Source of the DNA: Candidatus Flexicrinis proximus
Lineage (GTDB): Bacteria > Chloroflexota > Anaerolineae > Aggregatilineales > Phototrophicaceae
Assembly: GCA_016712885.1 (NCBI GenBank)
Contig: JADJQF010000033.1
Location: forward strand, 558,001 to 622,000
Length of the DNA stretch: 64,000 bases
Direction of reading: 5' to 3'
The position numbers and the translations under genes are program-made. Numbering within the stretch: the first letter of the stretch is position 1; every line of letters starts with the position of its first letter. Under the pieces are notes generated by a model. The model worked only from the letters and a program-made list of their open reading frames with translations. It was not told where the DNA came from and did not search any database. Shown here one piece after another: positions 42,989 through 50,576 of this stretch.

Positions 42989-44209
42989 ATGTCTGCTCAA
43001 ATGCCCGTCCCTGGACTTTCTCTGCGTTGGCGCGTTCAGCTGCCAATCCTGGTCTGTGCTGCCCTTGTTTTGCTATTGGGCGCATGGGTCCTTTCCGCCT
43101 CCTCCGATACCGAATTGCGCGGTCGGCTTCCTGCGTTTGTCGGCGTTGCCGCACTACTGCCTGTGCTTGCCTCGTTATTTGCCGGGATGCGGATTGCCAG
43201 CCGCGCGCGTCAGGCCGCGGTCGCCGTGGAGCAGCTTGCCGCCGGCCATCGCACCGCCCGTGCCGATGTCGGACCTCAGGATGAACTCGGTCGCATCGGT
43301 TCAGCGCTCAATGCATACGCGAACTATGTGCAGGAAAAGGCCGACGAACTGCGCGGCCAGCTCCGGCAGGCGCGCCAGGACGGTTTGCGTCTCGAAGCGG
43401 CCATCGCAAATATGCCTGATGGTGTCGTGGTGCTGGATCTGTCCGGCAGCGTGATCCTGATGAACGCGCCAGCCCGAACTGTTCTCGGCGCGTCTCAGCA
43501 CACCGAAGACTCCGTTCGCCTGACCGCGGCGGTCACCGACAAGCTCGGCGAAGCCCTCGCACCCGGCGTGTATGCCCTCGGCGACCCGCTCCGTATCAGC
43601 GTGGAAAACCGTATCATTCAGGCGCAGGTCGCGGCGGTCATGAGCACCGAAAACGCGCGCCTCGGCACCGTGATTGTGCTGCGCGAAGTTGCCAGCGAAG
43701 ATGACGCGCTGATGGTCACCCACGAAGAGTCGGTGATCCCGCTCGAAACGCTGGTGTGGAAAGTAACCAATGAATGGCGCCAGATCGCCGAAACGAATAA
43801 TGTCGACCTTCAGGTCGATATCAAGGCGCGCGGTCTCAAGGTCAGGGGCGATATTCAGCGTCTGAGCTGGGCGCTGGGCGGCGTAATGGATAACGCGCTC
43901 AAGTATACGCCGACCGGCGGCACGATCGTGATCCAGGCGCGTGAGCCGGAAAATGGCGCCATCACGATCCGCCTGCGCGACAGCGGCGTCGGCATCAAGC
44001 GTGAAGAACTGCCGCACGTCTTCACCCGTTTCTATCGCGGCACGCCTGTTACCGAAGATGGCCGGCCGATCAAGGTTCCCGGCATGGGGCAGGGGCTGGC
44101 GCTGACCAAGGAAATCATCGAGGCGCACGGCGGCGCGGTGTCCGTGAAGAGCAAGCCTGGCTCGGGGACCGCCGTCTATGTCACGCTGCCGCTGGCCGAA
44201 GCCGAGTAA
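42989..44209 (+). CDS. Histidine kinase-like protein lacking the phosphoacceptor domain
   Basis: 406 residues. Two membrane helices (about 15-36 and 46-67) separated by a very short loop, a HAMP-like linker (68-120), a PAS domain (about 130-228, ANMPDGVVVLDLSG) and a HATPase_c domain (about 265-403) with N-box MDNALKYTP, G1 RDSGVGI, F-box VFTRFYRG and G2 GMGQGLALTKE. Between PAS and ATPase only about 35 residues remain, and no H-box HELRTP-type helix is present. It cannot autophosphorylate in the usual way unless it works with a partner. No response regulator is adjacent. Confidence 0.88.
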   Translation: MSAQMPVPGLSLRWRVQLPILVCAALVLLLGAWVLSASSDTELRGRLPAFVGVAALLPVLASLFAGMRIASRARQAAVAVEQLAAGHRTARADVGPQDELGRIGSALNAYANYVQEKADELRGQLRQARQDGLRLEAAIANMPDGVVVLDLSGSVILMNAPARTVLGASQHTEDSVRLTAAVTDKLGEALAPGVYALGDPLRISVENRIIQAQVAAVMSTENARLGTVIVLREVASEDDALMVTHEESVIPLETLVWKVTNEWRQIAETNNVDLQVDIKARGLKVRGDIQRLSWALGGVMDNALKYTPTGGTIVIQAREPENGAITIRLRDSGVGIKREELPHVFTRFYRGTPVTEDGRPIKVPGMGQGLALTKEIIEAHGGAVSVKSKPGSGTAVYVTLPLAEAE

Positions 44210-44221
44210 AAGCGGTCCGCG

Positions 44222-44770
44222 CTACCAGTTCCTTGGATTCAATACATCGTAGCCGCTCATGTGTTTGTCGGAATAGTTCTTGGCGCATGCATGGCTGCAA
44301 AACGATACGTTGCCATTGCCACCCACAAGACGTTTGCTGAAGCTGACCGGGGATTTGCACCAATCGCACAAGACCTCGTGGTCTGGTTCCTGTGCAACCA
44401 CATCATCGGTCTCTGTCTTTGCGTTTAGCAGGGCGGGGCGTGCCACAAACTCAAGGCCATTCTCTGTGAAGAAAGCCTTGACCATTGTCGCAACGACCGT
44501 ATTCTGATTTGCCGCGTGAATATCGTAGAAGATCTCTAGCAGCAGTTCCTGGGCCTCATCCCAGTAAGGCAGGTAAGTGGGCATATTCTGCAATTTCTGG
44601 AAATAGGACAGCCGGTCTGCCTGCGACATGCGTGTGTCCTGTGCTTTTTCGCTAAACCACAGCACAGCCGTCAGCCAGTCAGCCAGAGTATCGGCATAAC
44701 GGTAAACCAGCCTCGCGGCATCTTGTTGCACACGACCAGAGTCGCTTTCCCTGAAGTATCTGCAGAGCAT
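44222..44770 (-). CDS. Hypothetical protein with C-terminal zinc-finger-like motif
   Basis: 182 residues. The first 110 are helical with many aromatic residues and no membrane segment or family I recognise. After an acidic linker (TETDDVVAQEPDHE) comes LCDWCKSPVSF and SFCSHACAKNY, a CxxC...CxxxC set with spacing like MYM/TRASH-type zinc knuckles. Base composition is visibly lower in GC than the neighbours, which hints at transfer. An in-frame TAG lies eight codons before the ATG, so the start is near here, although no ribosome site is seen. Confidence 0.65.
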   Translation of the reverse strand: MLCRYFRESDSGRVQQDAARLVYRYADTLADWLTAVLWFSEKAQDTRMSQADRLSYFQKLQNMPTYLPYWDEAQELLLEIFYDIHAANQNTVVATMVKAFFTENGLEFVARPALLNAKTETDDVVAQEPDHEVLCDWCKSPVSFSKRLVGGNGNVSFCSHACAKNYSDKHMSGYDVLNPRNW

Positions 44771-45112
44771 GTCTGGCGATGACGTGAGCTTGCGCTAGGT
44801 TCTTTTGTAGATCGCATGCACGTCGCTTTTTACCAAATGCGCGACCGCAGCCGAACGCTCGCCTCTTTGTGTCAGGCGTTCCGTCCAGAGTTCCCAGTCA
44901 TATGCGTGATCATTCACTTTTCAGCTCCCCCATCTGCGCGCGTCTGCCATTATGCACGGAAATCAGATCACCGGCACCCACATAGCGTGTATTGCCTGTC
45001 GCTTCCTTCCTGAATGATCGAGACTCTCTCGCTCGAATGCCAGGTTCCAGCCGATTCGCGAAAGACTAGTGAACACGGTACCGTCTAAACCTTTGCGATA
45101 AGGAGAAATGAC
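44771..45112. other. Intergenic region without recognised features
   Basis: About 340 bases between divergent genes. I see no repeat module, no coding frame with support and no clear promoter apart from the AAGGAG ribosome site just before 45113. Composition is lower in GC than average, like the adjacent hypothetical gene. Confidence 0.5.
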
Positions 45113-45985
45113 ATGACTGCAAAAGCAAGTGGCACGTTCTTACTGGGGGGTGACCTGACCGTCAATCGGCTGGGCTTCGGCGCGATGCGCATCACGGGCA
45201 AGGGCATCTGGGACGAACCCGAAGATCGTGACGAGGCACTCCGCACCCTTCGCCGCCTTCCCGAATTGGACATCAACTTCATTGACACGGCAGACTCGTA
45301 CGGTCCGTACGTCAGCGAAGACCTGATCCGCGAAGTGCTGCACCCCTATGATGGCATTGTCGTCGCCACCAAAGGCGGCCTGACCCGTCACGGGCCGGAT
45401 ATCTGGCGTCCGGTTGGCCGTCCCGAATACCTGCGCCAGTGTGTGATGATGAGCCTGCGCCGCCTGAAGGTTGAGCGTATTGACCTGTGGCAGCTGCATC
45501 GCATCGACAACAAGGTTGACCGGGATGAGCAGTTTGCCGTGATCGCCCGGATGCAGAACGAAGGGCTGATCCGCCACGTGGGCCTCAGCGAGGTGAGCGT
45601 CGAGGAAATCGAAGCCGCTCAGAAGCATTTCCGGGTGGTCAGCGTGCAGAACCTCTACAACCTCGTCTCGCGCAAGAGCGAGGACGTCCTCAACTACTGC
45701 GAGAAGAGCAACATTGCCTTTATCCCGTGGTTTCCGCTGGCCGCCGGCCAGCTCGCCCAGGAGGGCAGCGTGATGGATGGCATCGCTAAACGGCTTGGGG
45801 CCACGCCGTCACAGGTCGCGCTGGCCTGGGTCCTCAAGCGCAGCCCGGTCATGCTGCCGATCCCCGGCACCGGCAAAGTGAAGCATCTTGAGGAAAACAC
45901 CGCCGCCGCTGACCTGGTGCTCACGGATGAGGACTTCAGGACGCTGGACCAACTCGGCCTCCAGGAGTCGGCGCGCCAGGGATAA
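45113..45985 (+). CDS. Aldo/keto reductase
   Basis: 290 residues forming an NADPH-dependent (beta/alpha)8 oxidoreductase. The catalytic tetrad is visible: Asp and Tyr in IDTADSYG (about 58-65), Lys in VVATKGG and His in LWQLHRID. The coenzyme site at the end has PIPGTGKVKHLEEN, as in the AKR family signature IPG..k..hl.eN. Resembles the YdbC-like oxidoreductase branch. AAGGAG lies seven bases before the ATG. The physiological carbonyl substrate is unknown. Confidence 0.95.
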   Translation: MTAKASGTFLLGGDLTVNRLGFGAMRITGKGIWDEPEDRDEALRTLRRLPELDINFIDTADSYGPYVSEDLIREVLHPYDGIVVATKGGLTRHGPDIWRPVGRPEYLRQCVMMSLRRLKVERIDLWQLHRIDNKVDRDEQFAVIARMQNEGLIRHVGLSEVSVEEIEAAQKHFRVVSVQNLYNLVSRKSEDVLNYCEKSNIAFIPWFPLAAGQLAQEGSVMDGIAKRLGATPSQVALAWVLKRSPVMLPIPGTGKVKHLEENTAAADLVLTDEDFRTLDQLGLQESARQG

Positions 45986-45995
45986 CGCCTACCAT

Positions 45996-46020
45996 CCCCC
46001 GCTCTGACCCTGAGCGGGGG
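45996..46020 (+). terminator. Terminator after the aldo/keto reductase
   Basis: CCCCCGCTC and GAGCGGGGG form a perfect 9-pair stem around a 7-base loop, 10 bases after the stop, followed by ATAGTCCCTTTT. Confidence 0.7.
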
Positions 46021-46092
46021 ATAGTCCCTTTTGTGCGTCGAGGCCTTCTCTGTGGTTTAATAACGGCGTCGGAACAACCCGGAGCGTCCCCC

Positions 46093-47193
46093 ATGAAGAT
46101 CCAGGCCGCCGTGCTGCACTCTCCTAATCGCCGCTTTGAGATCGAAACGCTCGACCTCGAACCGCCGCGTACAGGCGAGGTGCTGGTTAGGATTGCCGCC
46201 TGCGGCGTCTGTCACAGCGATTGGCATGTCGCGACCGGCGACACGATCCAGCCGATGCCCTGCGTTACCGGCCACGAAGGGGCTGGCGTGGTGGTTGAGG
46301 TCGGCCCGGATGTGGCGAACCTGCGGCCCGGCCAGCATGTCGCGCTCAGTTGGGCGCCGGACTGCGGCGAGTGCTTCTACTGCCTCCGCGGCCAGCCGAA
46401 CCTCTGTACGACCTACACCGATCCCCTCTGGAAAGGCGTGATGCTGGATGGCACGCCGCGGCTCAGCCTGCGCGGCCGTCCCGTATATGCCTACTGCGGG
46501 CTGGCGGCTTTTGCCGAATACACCGTGGTTCCCGCTCCAGCCTGTATCCCCCTGCCTGAGTCGACGCCGCTGAAAGCCGCCGCTCTGATCGGCTGTGCGG
46601 TGGCGACCGGCGTCGGGGCCGCGCTGTACACCGCCGCCGTCCGTCCGGGGGAGAGTGTTGTCGTCTACGGAGCGGGCGGGATTGGTCTGAACATCCTCCA
46701 GGGCGCGGCGCTCTGCGGCGCCTTTCCCATCATCGCGGTTGACACCAACCTGACGAAAGCCGAAACCGCGGCTGTTTTTGGCGCGACGCACTTCCTGCCG
46801 GCGGACGCGAATACAATCGGGGCCGTCCGCGAACTGACCGGCGGTTTTGGCGCCGACCACGTGTTCGAGTCTGTCGGGTATACCTCCGTGCAGGAAGCCG
46901 CGCTCGGTGCTGTGCGCCCTGGCGGGGTGCTGACACTGGTAGGGTTGTCGCCAATGGGCACGGGCACCAACCTTCCTGGCGCGCTGATTGTCCGGCAGGA
47001 GAAGACGATCAAAGGGAGCTATTACGGCTCCGTCAGTCCGCGCCGCGACTTCCCGAAGTTTGTCGATCTCTACGCGGCCGGGCGCCTCAAACTTGACGAA
47101 CTGATCTCCCACGAGTACCGTCTCGACCAGATCAACGAGGCCTATGCCGCCATGTTGACCGGCGGCGCGGCCCGCGGCGTGATCGTTTTCTAG
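46093..47193 (+). CDS. Zinc-dependent alcohol dehydrogenase
   Basis: 366 residues of the medium-chain dehydrogenase family. Catalytic zinc ligands: Cys in CGVCHSDWH (about 38) and His-Glu in TGHEGAGVV. Four structural-zinc cysteines in CGECFYCLRGQPNLC. The Rossmann motif GAGGIGLNI is followed by VDTN, whose Asp favours NAD+. Overall it is closest to class III-like/mycothiol-type alcohol dehydrogenases of bacteria; a formaldehyde role is not shown. Start 46093 was chosen because the first strand KIQAAVLHS follows. The NUDIX gene starts nine bases after the stop. Confidence 0.94.
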   Translation: MKIQAAVLHSPNRRFEIETLDLEPPRTGEVLVRIAACGVCHSDWHVATGDTIQPMPCVTGHEGAGVVVEVGPDVANLRPGQHVALSWAPDCGECFYCLRGQPNLCTTYTDPLWKGVMLDGTPRLSLRGRPVYAYCGLAAFAEYTVVPAPACIPLPESTPLKAAALIGCAVATGVGAALYTAAVRPGESVVVYGAGGIGLNILQGAALCGAFPIIAVDTNLTKAETAAVFGATHFLPADANTIGAVRELTGGFGADHVFESVGYTSVQEAALGAVRPGGVLTLVGLSPMGTGTNLPGALIVRQEKTIKGSYYGSVSPRRDFPKFVDLYAAGRLKLDELISHEYRLDQINEAYAAMLTGGAARGVIVF

Positions 47194-47202
47194 CGCCGTA
47201 TC

Positions 47203-47715
47203 ATGTCTGTACGAAGCTTCACTTACTGCCCCGATTGCGGCGCCCGGCTCGAAACCCGCATCCAGGAAGAACGTCCGCGCGATTACTGCCCGGTGTGCAA
47301 GCGGTTCCATTATCAGCATCTCAAGGTGGGTGCGGGGGCCGTGATCGTCAGCGACGGCCGCCTGCTGCTGCTTCAGCGTAGTGCAGCGCCGTTCCGCGGG
47401 AGCTGGAACCTGCCGGCCGGATATGTCGAGGCCGACGAAAGTCCCAATCAAGCCGTGGTACGCGAAGTGTCTGAGGAAGTTGGCCTGAGCGTGGAAGTCG
47501 AGCGCCTTCTCGAAGTCTACTACTTCGATGACGACCCGCGGGGAAACGGCATCTTTATCGTCTTCCAGTGCCGGATCCTAAACGGGGAAGTTGGCGTCTC
47601 ACCAGAGGCGCAGGCCGCACGGTTTTTCGCCCCAAGCGACCTGCCGGAGGAACTCGCCGGCGGCGGGCATGATCGGGCTGTCAGAGAATGGGCGCGTTAC
47701 ATCGCTTCGCCCTGA
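47203..47715 (+). CDS. NUDIX hydrolase with N-terminal zinc ribbon
   Basis: 170 residues. A zinc ribbon (CPDCG at 9-13, CPVC at 29-32) precedes a NUDIX domain (40-165). The NUDIX box runs from GYVEADESP to REVSEEVGL with all conserved Gly, Glu and Arg residues. The ribbon-NUDIX layout is that of NudC-like and related NAD(H)/ADP-ribose pyrophosphatases, but the NudC SQPWPFPxS motif is absent, so the substrate is uncertain. It is likely cotranscribed with the alcohol dehydrogenase. Confidence 0.93.
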   Translation: MSVRSFTYCPDCGARLETRIQEERPRDYCPVCKRFHYQHLKVGAGAVIVSDGRLLLLQRSAAPFRGSWNLPAGYVEADESPNQAVVREVSEEVGLSVEVERLLEVYYFDDDPRGNGIFIVFQCRILNGEVGVSPEAQAARFFAPSDLPEELAGGGHDRAVREWARYIASP

Positions 47716-47723
47716 AAACCAAC

Positions 47724-47749
47724 AAAAACGCCCACCAGTTTGGTGAGCG
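47724..47749 (-). terminator. Terminator of the tRNA-Arg gene
   Basis: On the minus strand CGCTCACCA and TGGTGGGCG pair around a 3-base loop and are followed by TTTTTGTT. It lies six bases beyond the tRNA 3' end. Since it overlaps the NUDIX 3' flank it may also stop that transcript. Confidence 0.85.
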
Positions 47750-47754
47750 TCGTG

Positions 47755-47827
47755 CGTGCCTGGAGGGATTCGAACCCCCGACCCCTTGTTCCGTAGACAA
47801 GTGCTCTATCCACTGAGCTACAGGCAC
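47755..47827 (-). tRNA. tRNA-Arg (anticodon ACG)
   Basis: Minus-strand cloverleaf: acceptor GTGCCTG / CAGGCAC, D arm GCTC-AGTGGATA-GAGC, anticodon arm CTTGT-CTACGGA-ACAAG with anticodon ACG, T arm GGGGG-TTCGAAT-CCCTC (one G-U-type pair) and discriminator G. CCA is not encoded (CAC follows). A34 would be changed to inosine by TadA to read CGU, CGC and CGA. Confidence 0.96.
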
Positions 47828-47839
47828 ACTGTGCTAGAT

Positions 47840-47868
47840 AGAATAGGCTCGAATCGGCTTTCGGTCAA
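47840..47868 (-). promoter_or_regulatory. Promoter of tRNA-Arg
   Basis: On the minus strand TTGACC (47868-47863), 17-base spacer, TATTCT (47845-47840). It is 12 bases upstream of the tRNA 5' end, and its -35 overlaps the stop codon of the preceding gene. Confidence 0.8.
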
Positions 47869-48560
47869 GGGCTAATCGCTATATTTAGCCAGCCTGCGCG
47901 CCCCAAAAAGTCGGTGATCATCAGCATCGCGCCCGGAGGGATTTGGGCTGTCAACCGCGCGTCGAACCGGTTCAGCGAGGGATCGGCGGTGCCGTGGTCG
48001 TCATTGGACATCAGAACGACACGTGTATTGACGACATCGAGGCGCGGGTCAAGCTGGCCGGTCGAATCGCTGACCGTGATCTCCAGCGTCTGTGTCAGGT
48101 CGAAGCCCTCCAGGTAGACAAGTACGCGCTGGTTCGCGCCGACCGGAACGCGCAGCGCCGGTGTATCAGGCGTGAGAACATAGTCCGGCTCGGGGGTCAC
48201 CGTCACCGATACGTCTCCAACGCCTTCACCGTTGAAGGTGTTGACGCGCACTGTATAGCGACTGGCGTAGTCCATGTGGATACCGGAAATCACCGCCCCG
48301 TCCGTGTCCGGCGCATCGACATAGGCCAGCGTGTGCCCGTCCGCATCGAGGAGTTCAAGTACGAGATCGAGCGGCGGCTCGGCGGCTCTGGCCTCAATAC
48401 TGACCACTTCGCTGCCTTCTGAGTCATAATAGGCAGACGCGAACCTGCCATCCCCGTCTAACCGTAGGACAGCCGCAAGGTTAGGATTTAGGGATATGGT
48501 AGAATCGCCCTGCACAAAAACGGGCAGCAGCACGGTGAGCAGCAGAAAGATGAGCGTCAT
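47865..48560 (-). CDS. Exported protein with PPC-like beta domains
   Basis: 231 residues. Signal peptide (1-18, ending VFVQGDS), then two beta-sandwich stretches resembling bacterial pre-peptidase C-terminal domains: ASAYYDSEGSEVVSIEAR, DLVLELLDADGHTLAYVD and YTVRVNTFNG, then ALRVPVGANQRVLVYLEGF and TLEITVSDSTG. No catalytic motif or anchor. Start 48560 is preferred because it gives a proper signal peptide and lies eight bases from a TACAAT box, which would give a leaderless message. It diverges from the SH3 lipoprotein gene. Confidence 0.7.
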   Translation of the reverse strand: MTLIFLLLTVLLPVFVQGDSTISLNPNLAAVLRLDGDGRFASAYYDSEGSEVVSIEARAAEPPLDLVLELLDADGHTLAYVDAPDTDGAVISGIHMDYASRYTVRVNTFNGEGVGDVSVTVTPEPDYVLTPDTPALRVPVGANQRVLVYLEGFDLTQTLEITVSDSTGQLDPRLDVVNTRVVLMSNDDHGTADPSLNRFDARLTAQIPPGAMLMITDFLGRAGWLNIAISP

Positions 48561-48565
48561 GCCGC

Positions 48566-48573
48566 GTATTGTA
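48566..48573. promoter_or_regulatory. Symmetric -10 element between divergent genes
   Basis: GTATTGTAC reads TATTGT on the plus strand and TACAAT on the minus strand. The minus-strand box is seven bases from ATG 48560 and the plus-strand box four bases from ATG 48577. No convincing -35 on either side. Confidence 0.4.
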
Positions 48574-48576
48574 CGG

Positions 48577-49821
48577 ATGAACAGCGAATTGCGGAAGTGG
48601 ATGCGTGCTGGCCTGGTGCTGAGCATGGCATGCGCCCTGGCGGCGTGCGTTCAGCCGCCGGCGGCTGAAATCATCCCGACCAGCACCCTGGCACCGCTGG
48701 TGACGCTGACTCCGCGCGCGACCGCCACCCTTGCCGTCACCCGGACGCCGCTGCCGACGCTGACCCATACCCCTTCGATCACGGCCGTGCCGCCGACAGT
48801 AACGAACACACTCACACCGTCGCCCACACCGCCGATCATGGGGATCGTGACCTCGCTCCAAACGGTCAACGTGCGGATCGGTCCGGGTGCAAGCTACGGT
48901 GCGTTGGTCGCGCTGGTGCCAGGCACCGAGGTTCAGATCATCGGGGTCGATGAGAGCGGCCGCTGGTATAACATCCGGATGGAAGACGGCCGTATCGGCT
49001 GGATCAATTCTCCGCTCCTGCGGATCGACCCGACCGCGACGACCTTCCCGACGATTACGCCCCCGCCTGACGAGACGGCTCTGGCGCAGGGCAGCCCACT
49101 GCCGACTGCGCTCATCGGCGGCGGCACGGTGACCCCGACGCCGCCCTCCGGCAATCCCGCAACGGCTACACTGGCGCTGGATCTGCCTGACATGCCGCCA
49201 ACCAGTACGCTTGAAGGGCAGGCGCCGGCCACGCCGGACCTCCCGATCATCGACTTCAATCCGATTAACGGCACCTCTACCGCGCTGGCCGCTGTGCTGG
49301 GTACGCCGGTTCCGACCTCCTCCGGACTGAACGCGACGCCCCTGGGCGCGACCGAGACGAATGCTCCCATTCCGACCAACAGCGGTCCGATCACCGCGCC
49401 GACCACCAGCGGCGAACCTGTCATTCAGCGCGGCGTCGACCTGTATGTCAACTGCGATGCGCCGCCGCGGCCCAGCCTGCGCGCGCCGGCCAATCTTGCC
49501 GCAGGGTCAACCGCGGAAGTGTACTGGTACTGGTACGCGCGCACCGAAGAACAGATTCAGCAGCACCTGAACACGGCTCAATACGAAATCAGGATCAACG
49601 GCCAGCTGATTAACCAGCCGCTGGAATATGCACAGCCGGTTCGGAGTTCAGGCGATTTCGTGGTCGACTATTTCTACCCGACCGGGGAGCTGGCGGCCGG
49701 CACCTATAAGATCGAATACCGGGTCACGTGGAGCGAGCAGATCTACGACGGGTACAACTTCTTCGGGCCGGGGACCAACACGCTTGAGGAGACGGGTTCC
49801 TGTACATTCGTGGTGCGCTGA
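48577..49821 (+). CDS. Lipoprotein with SH3 domain and Pro/Thr-rich linker
   Basis: 414 residues. Lipoprotein signal with LAAC (Cys near 25), then a Thr/Pro-rich stretch (30-85). A bacterial SH3 domain follows (about 90-150: VNVRIGPGASYGALVALVPGT, then GRWYNIRMEDGRIGWINSPLL). Next is a long low-complexity linker rich in Pro, Thr, Ala and Asn (150-290). The C-terminal domain (about 295-414) is beta-rich, with DLYVNCDAPPRPSLRAP, an unusual YWYWYAR and YRVTWSEQIYDGYNFFGPG. The SH3 part may bind cell wall; the C-terminal domain is not one I recognise. An alternative start is 48559. Confidence 0.8.
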   Translation: MNSELRKWMRAGLVLSMACALAACVQPPAAEIIPTSTLAPLVTLTPRATATLAVTRTPLPTLTHTPSITAVPPTVTNTLTPSPTPPIMGIVTSLQTVNVRIGPGASYGALVALVPGTEVQIIGVDESGRWYNIRMEDGRIGWINSPLLRIDPTATTFPTITPPPDETALAQGSPLPTALIGGGTVTPTPPSGNPATATLALDLPDMPPTSTLEGQAPATPDLPIIDFNPINGTSTALAAVLGTPVPTSSGLNATPLGATETNAPIPTNSGPITAPTTSGEPVIQRGVDLYVNCDAPPRPSLRAPANLAAGSTAEVYWYWYARTEEQIQQHLNTAQYEIRINGQLINQPLEYAQPVRSSGDFVVDYFYPTGELAAGTYKIEYRVTWSEQIYDGYNFFGPGTNTLEETGSCTFVVR

Positions 49822-50105
49822 CGCCGCTGCGAAGAGAGCCAGCGCACGGGGCGAGTCGCTCTCAGATTTTGCCCCCTATACAACGCACAAAAGGTGTGAT
49901 ATTGTAATGGGGTCAGTGTTATATGGTGGGGCAATTGTGCCCTAAACACTGCTGTTTGTAGCAAACCTGTCAGAAGTCTGAGATGTCACGGCGGACCAAC
50001 AACCGTCAATTGAGCCTCAGATGAACCACGCAGTTCCTCCAGAAGTTCGGAAAATGTGTGCAGCAGAGTTTGACAAACACATGTATTCCTAGGAGGAATG
50101 CGAAA
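49822..50105 (+). other. Upstream/leader region of the cold-shock gene
   Basis: About 284 bases with no gene. A weak promoter candidate is GTGATA (49896-49901), 17-base spacer, TTATAT (49919-49924), which would give a leader of roughly 175 bases, similar in length to known cold-shock mRNA leaders. AGGAGG at 50091-50096 is a strong ribosome site for 50106. A TTGACA at 50070 has no -10 partner. Confidence 0.4.
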
Positions 50106-50318
50106 ATGGCTCGTACTACCGGTACTGTCAAGTGGTTCAATGGCGAAAAAGGCTATGGCTTCATCACCCCCGAGAGCGGCGCGGATCTGTTCGTCCACTA
50201 CTCGGAAATTCAGTCGAGCGGCTTCCGCACGCTGAATGAAGGCGATAAGGTCGAGTTTGAAATCACCGATGGCAAGAAGGGCAAGCAGGCCAGCGCCGTT
50301 AAGGTCCTGAACAGCTAG
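50106..50318 (+). CDS. Cold-shock protein, CspA family
   Basis: 70 residues forming a single OB-fold nucleic-acid chaperone. RNP1 is KGYGFI (16-21) and RNP2 is LFVHY (about 28-32); GTVKWFNGEKG is the standard opening. It binds single-stranded RNA and DNA and melts RNA structure. Start 50106 follows AGGAGG with 9-base spacing. It has its own terminator. Which of the usual several csp paralogues this is cannot be told. Confidence 0.97.
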   Translation: MARTTGTVKWFNGEKGYGFITPESGADLFVHYSEIQSSGFRTLNEGDKVEFEITDGKKGKQASAVKVLNS

Positions 50319-50343
50319 TTCTTCGCCCAACCGCGAAAATGGA

Positions 50344-50373
50344 AACGCTCCCGCTCAAACGGGAGCGTTTTTT
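50344..50373 (+). terminator. Rho-independent terminator of the cold-shock gene
   Basis: AACGCTCCCG and CGGGAGCGTT form a perfect 10-pair stem around a 6-base loop, ending in T6. Confidence 0.95.
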
Positions 50374-50576
50374 GTTGCCTGCAGCCCGCCTCATGGTACT
50401 CAGGCCAGCCGCCAAATGACTCACCAGATTGCCGCACAGCGGCACATTGCGCGTCCAAAACGGATCGACGGGGTTAGAATAACGGGTGACGGGTGACAGA
50501 CTTCTCCGAGTGCTGGACGGAGCGCCCGCGCGTTCAAAGTTAGGCCTATTCTTACTTTGTCAAAGGATTTTCCCTC

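Noticed and set aside
50070..50075. TTGACA as -35 of the cold-shock gene
   Set aside because: No -10 sequence at 15-19 bases; the position it would need is the ribosome site.
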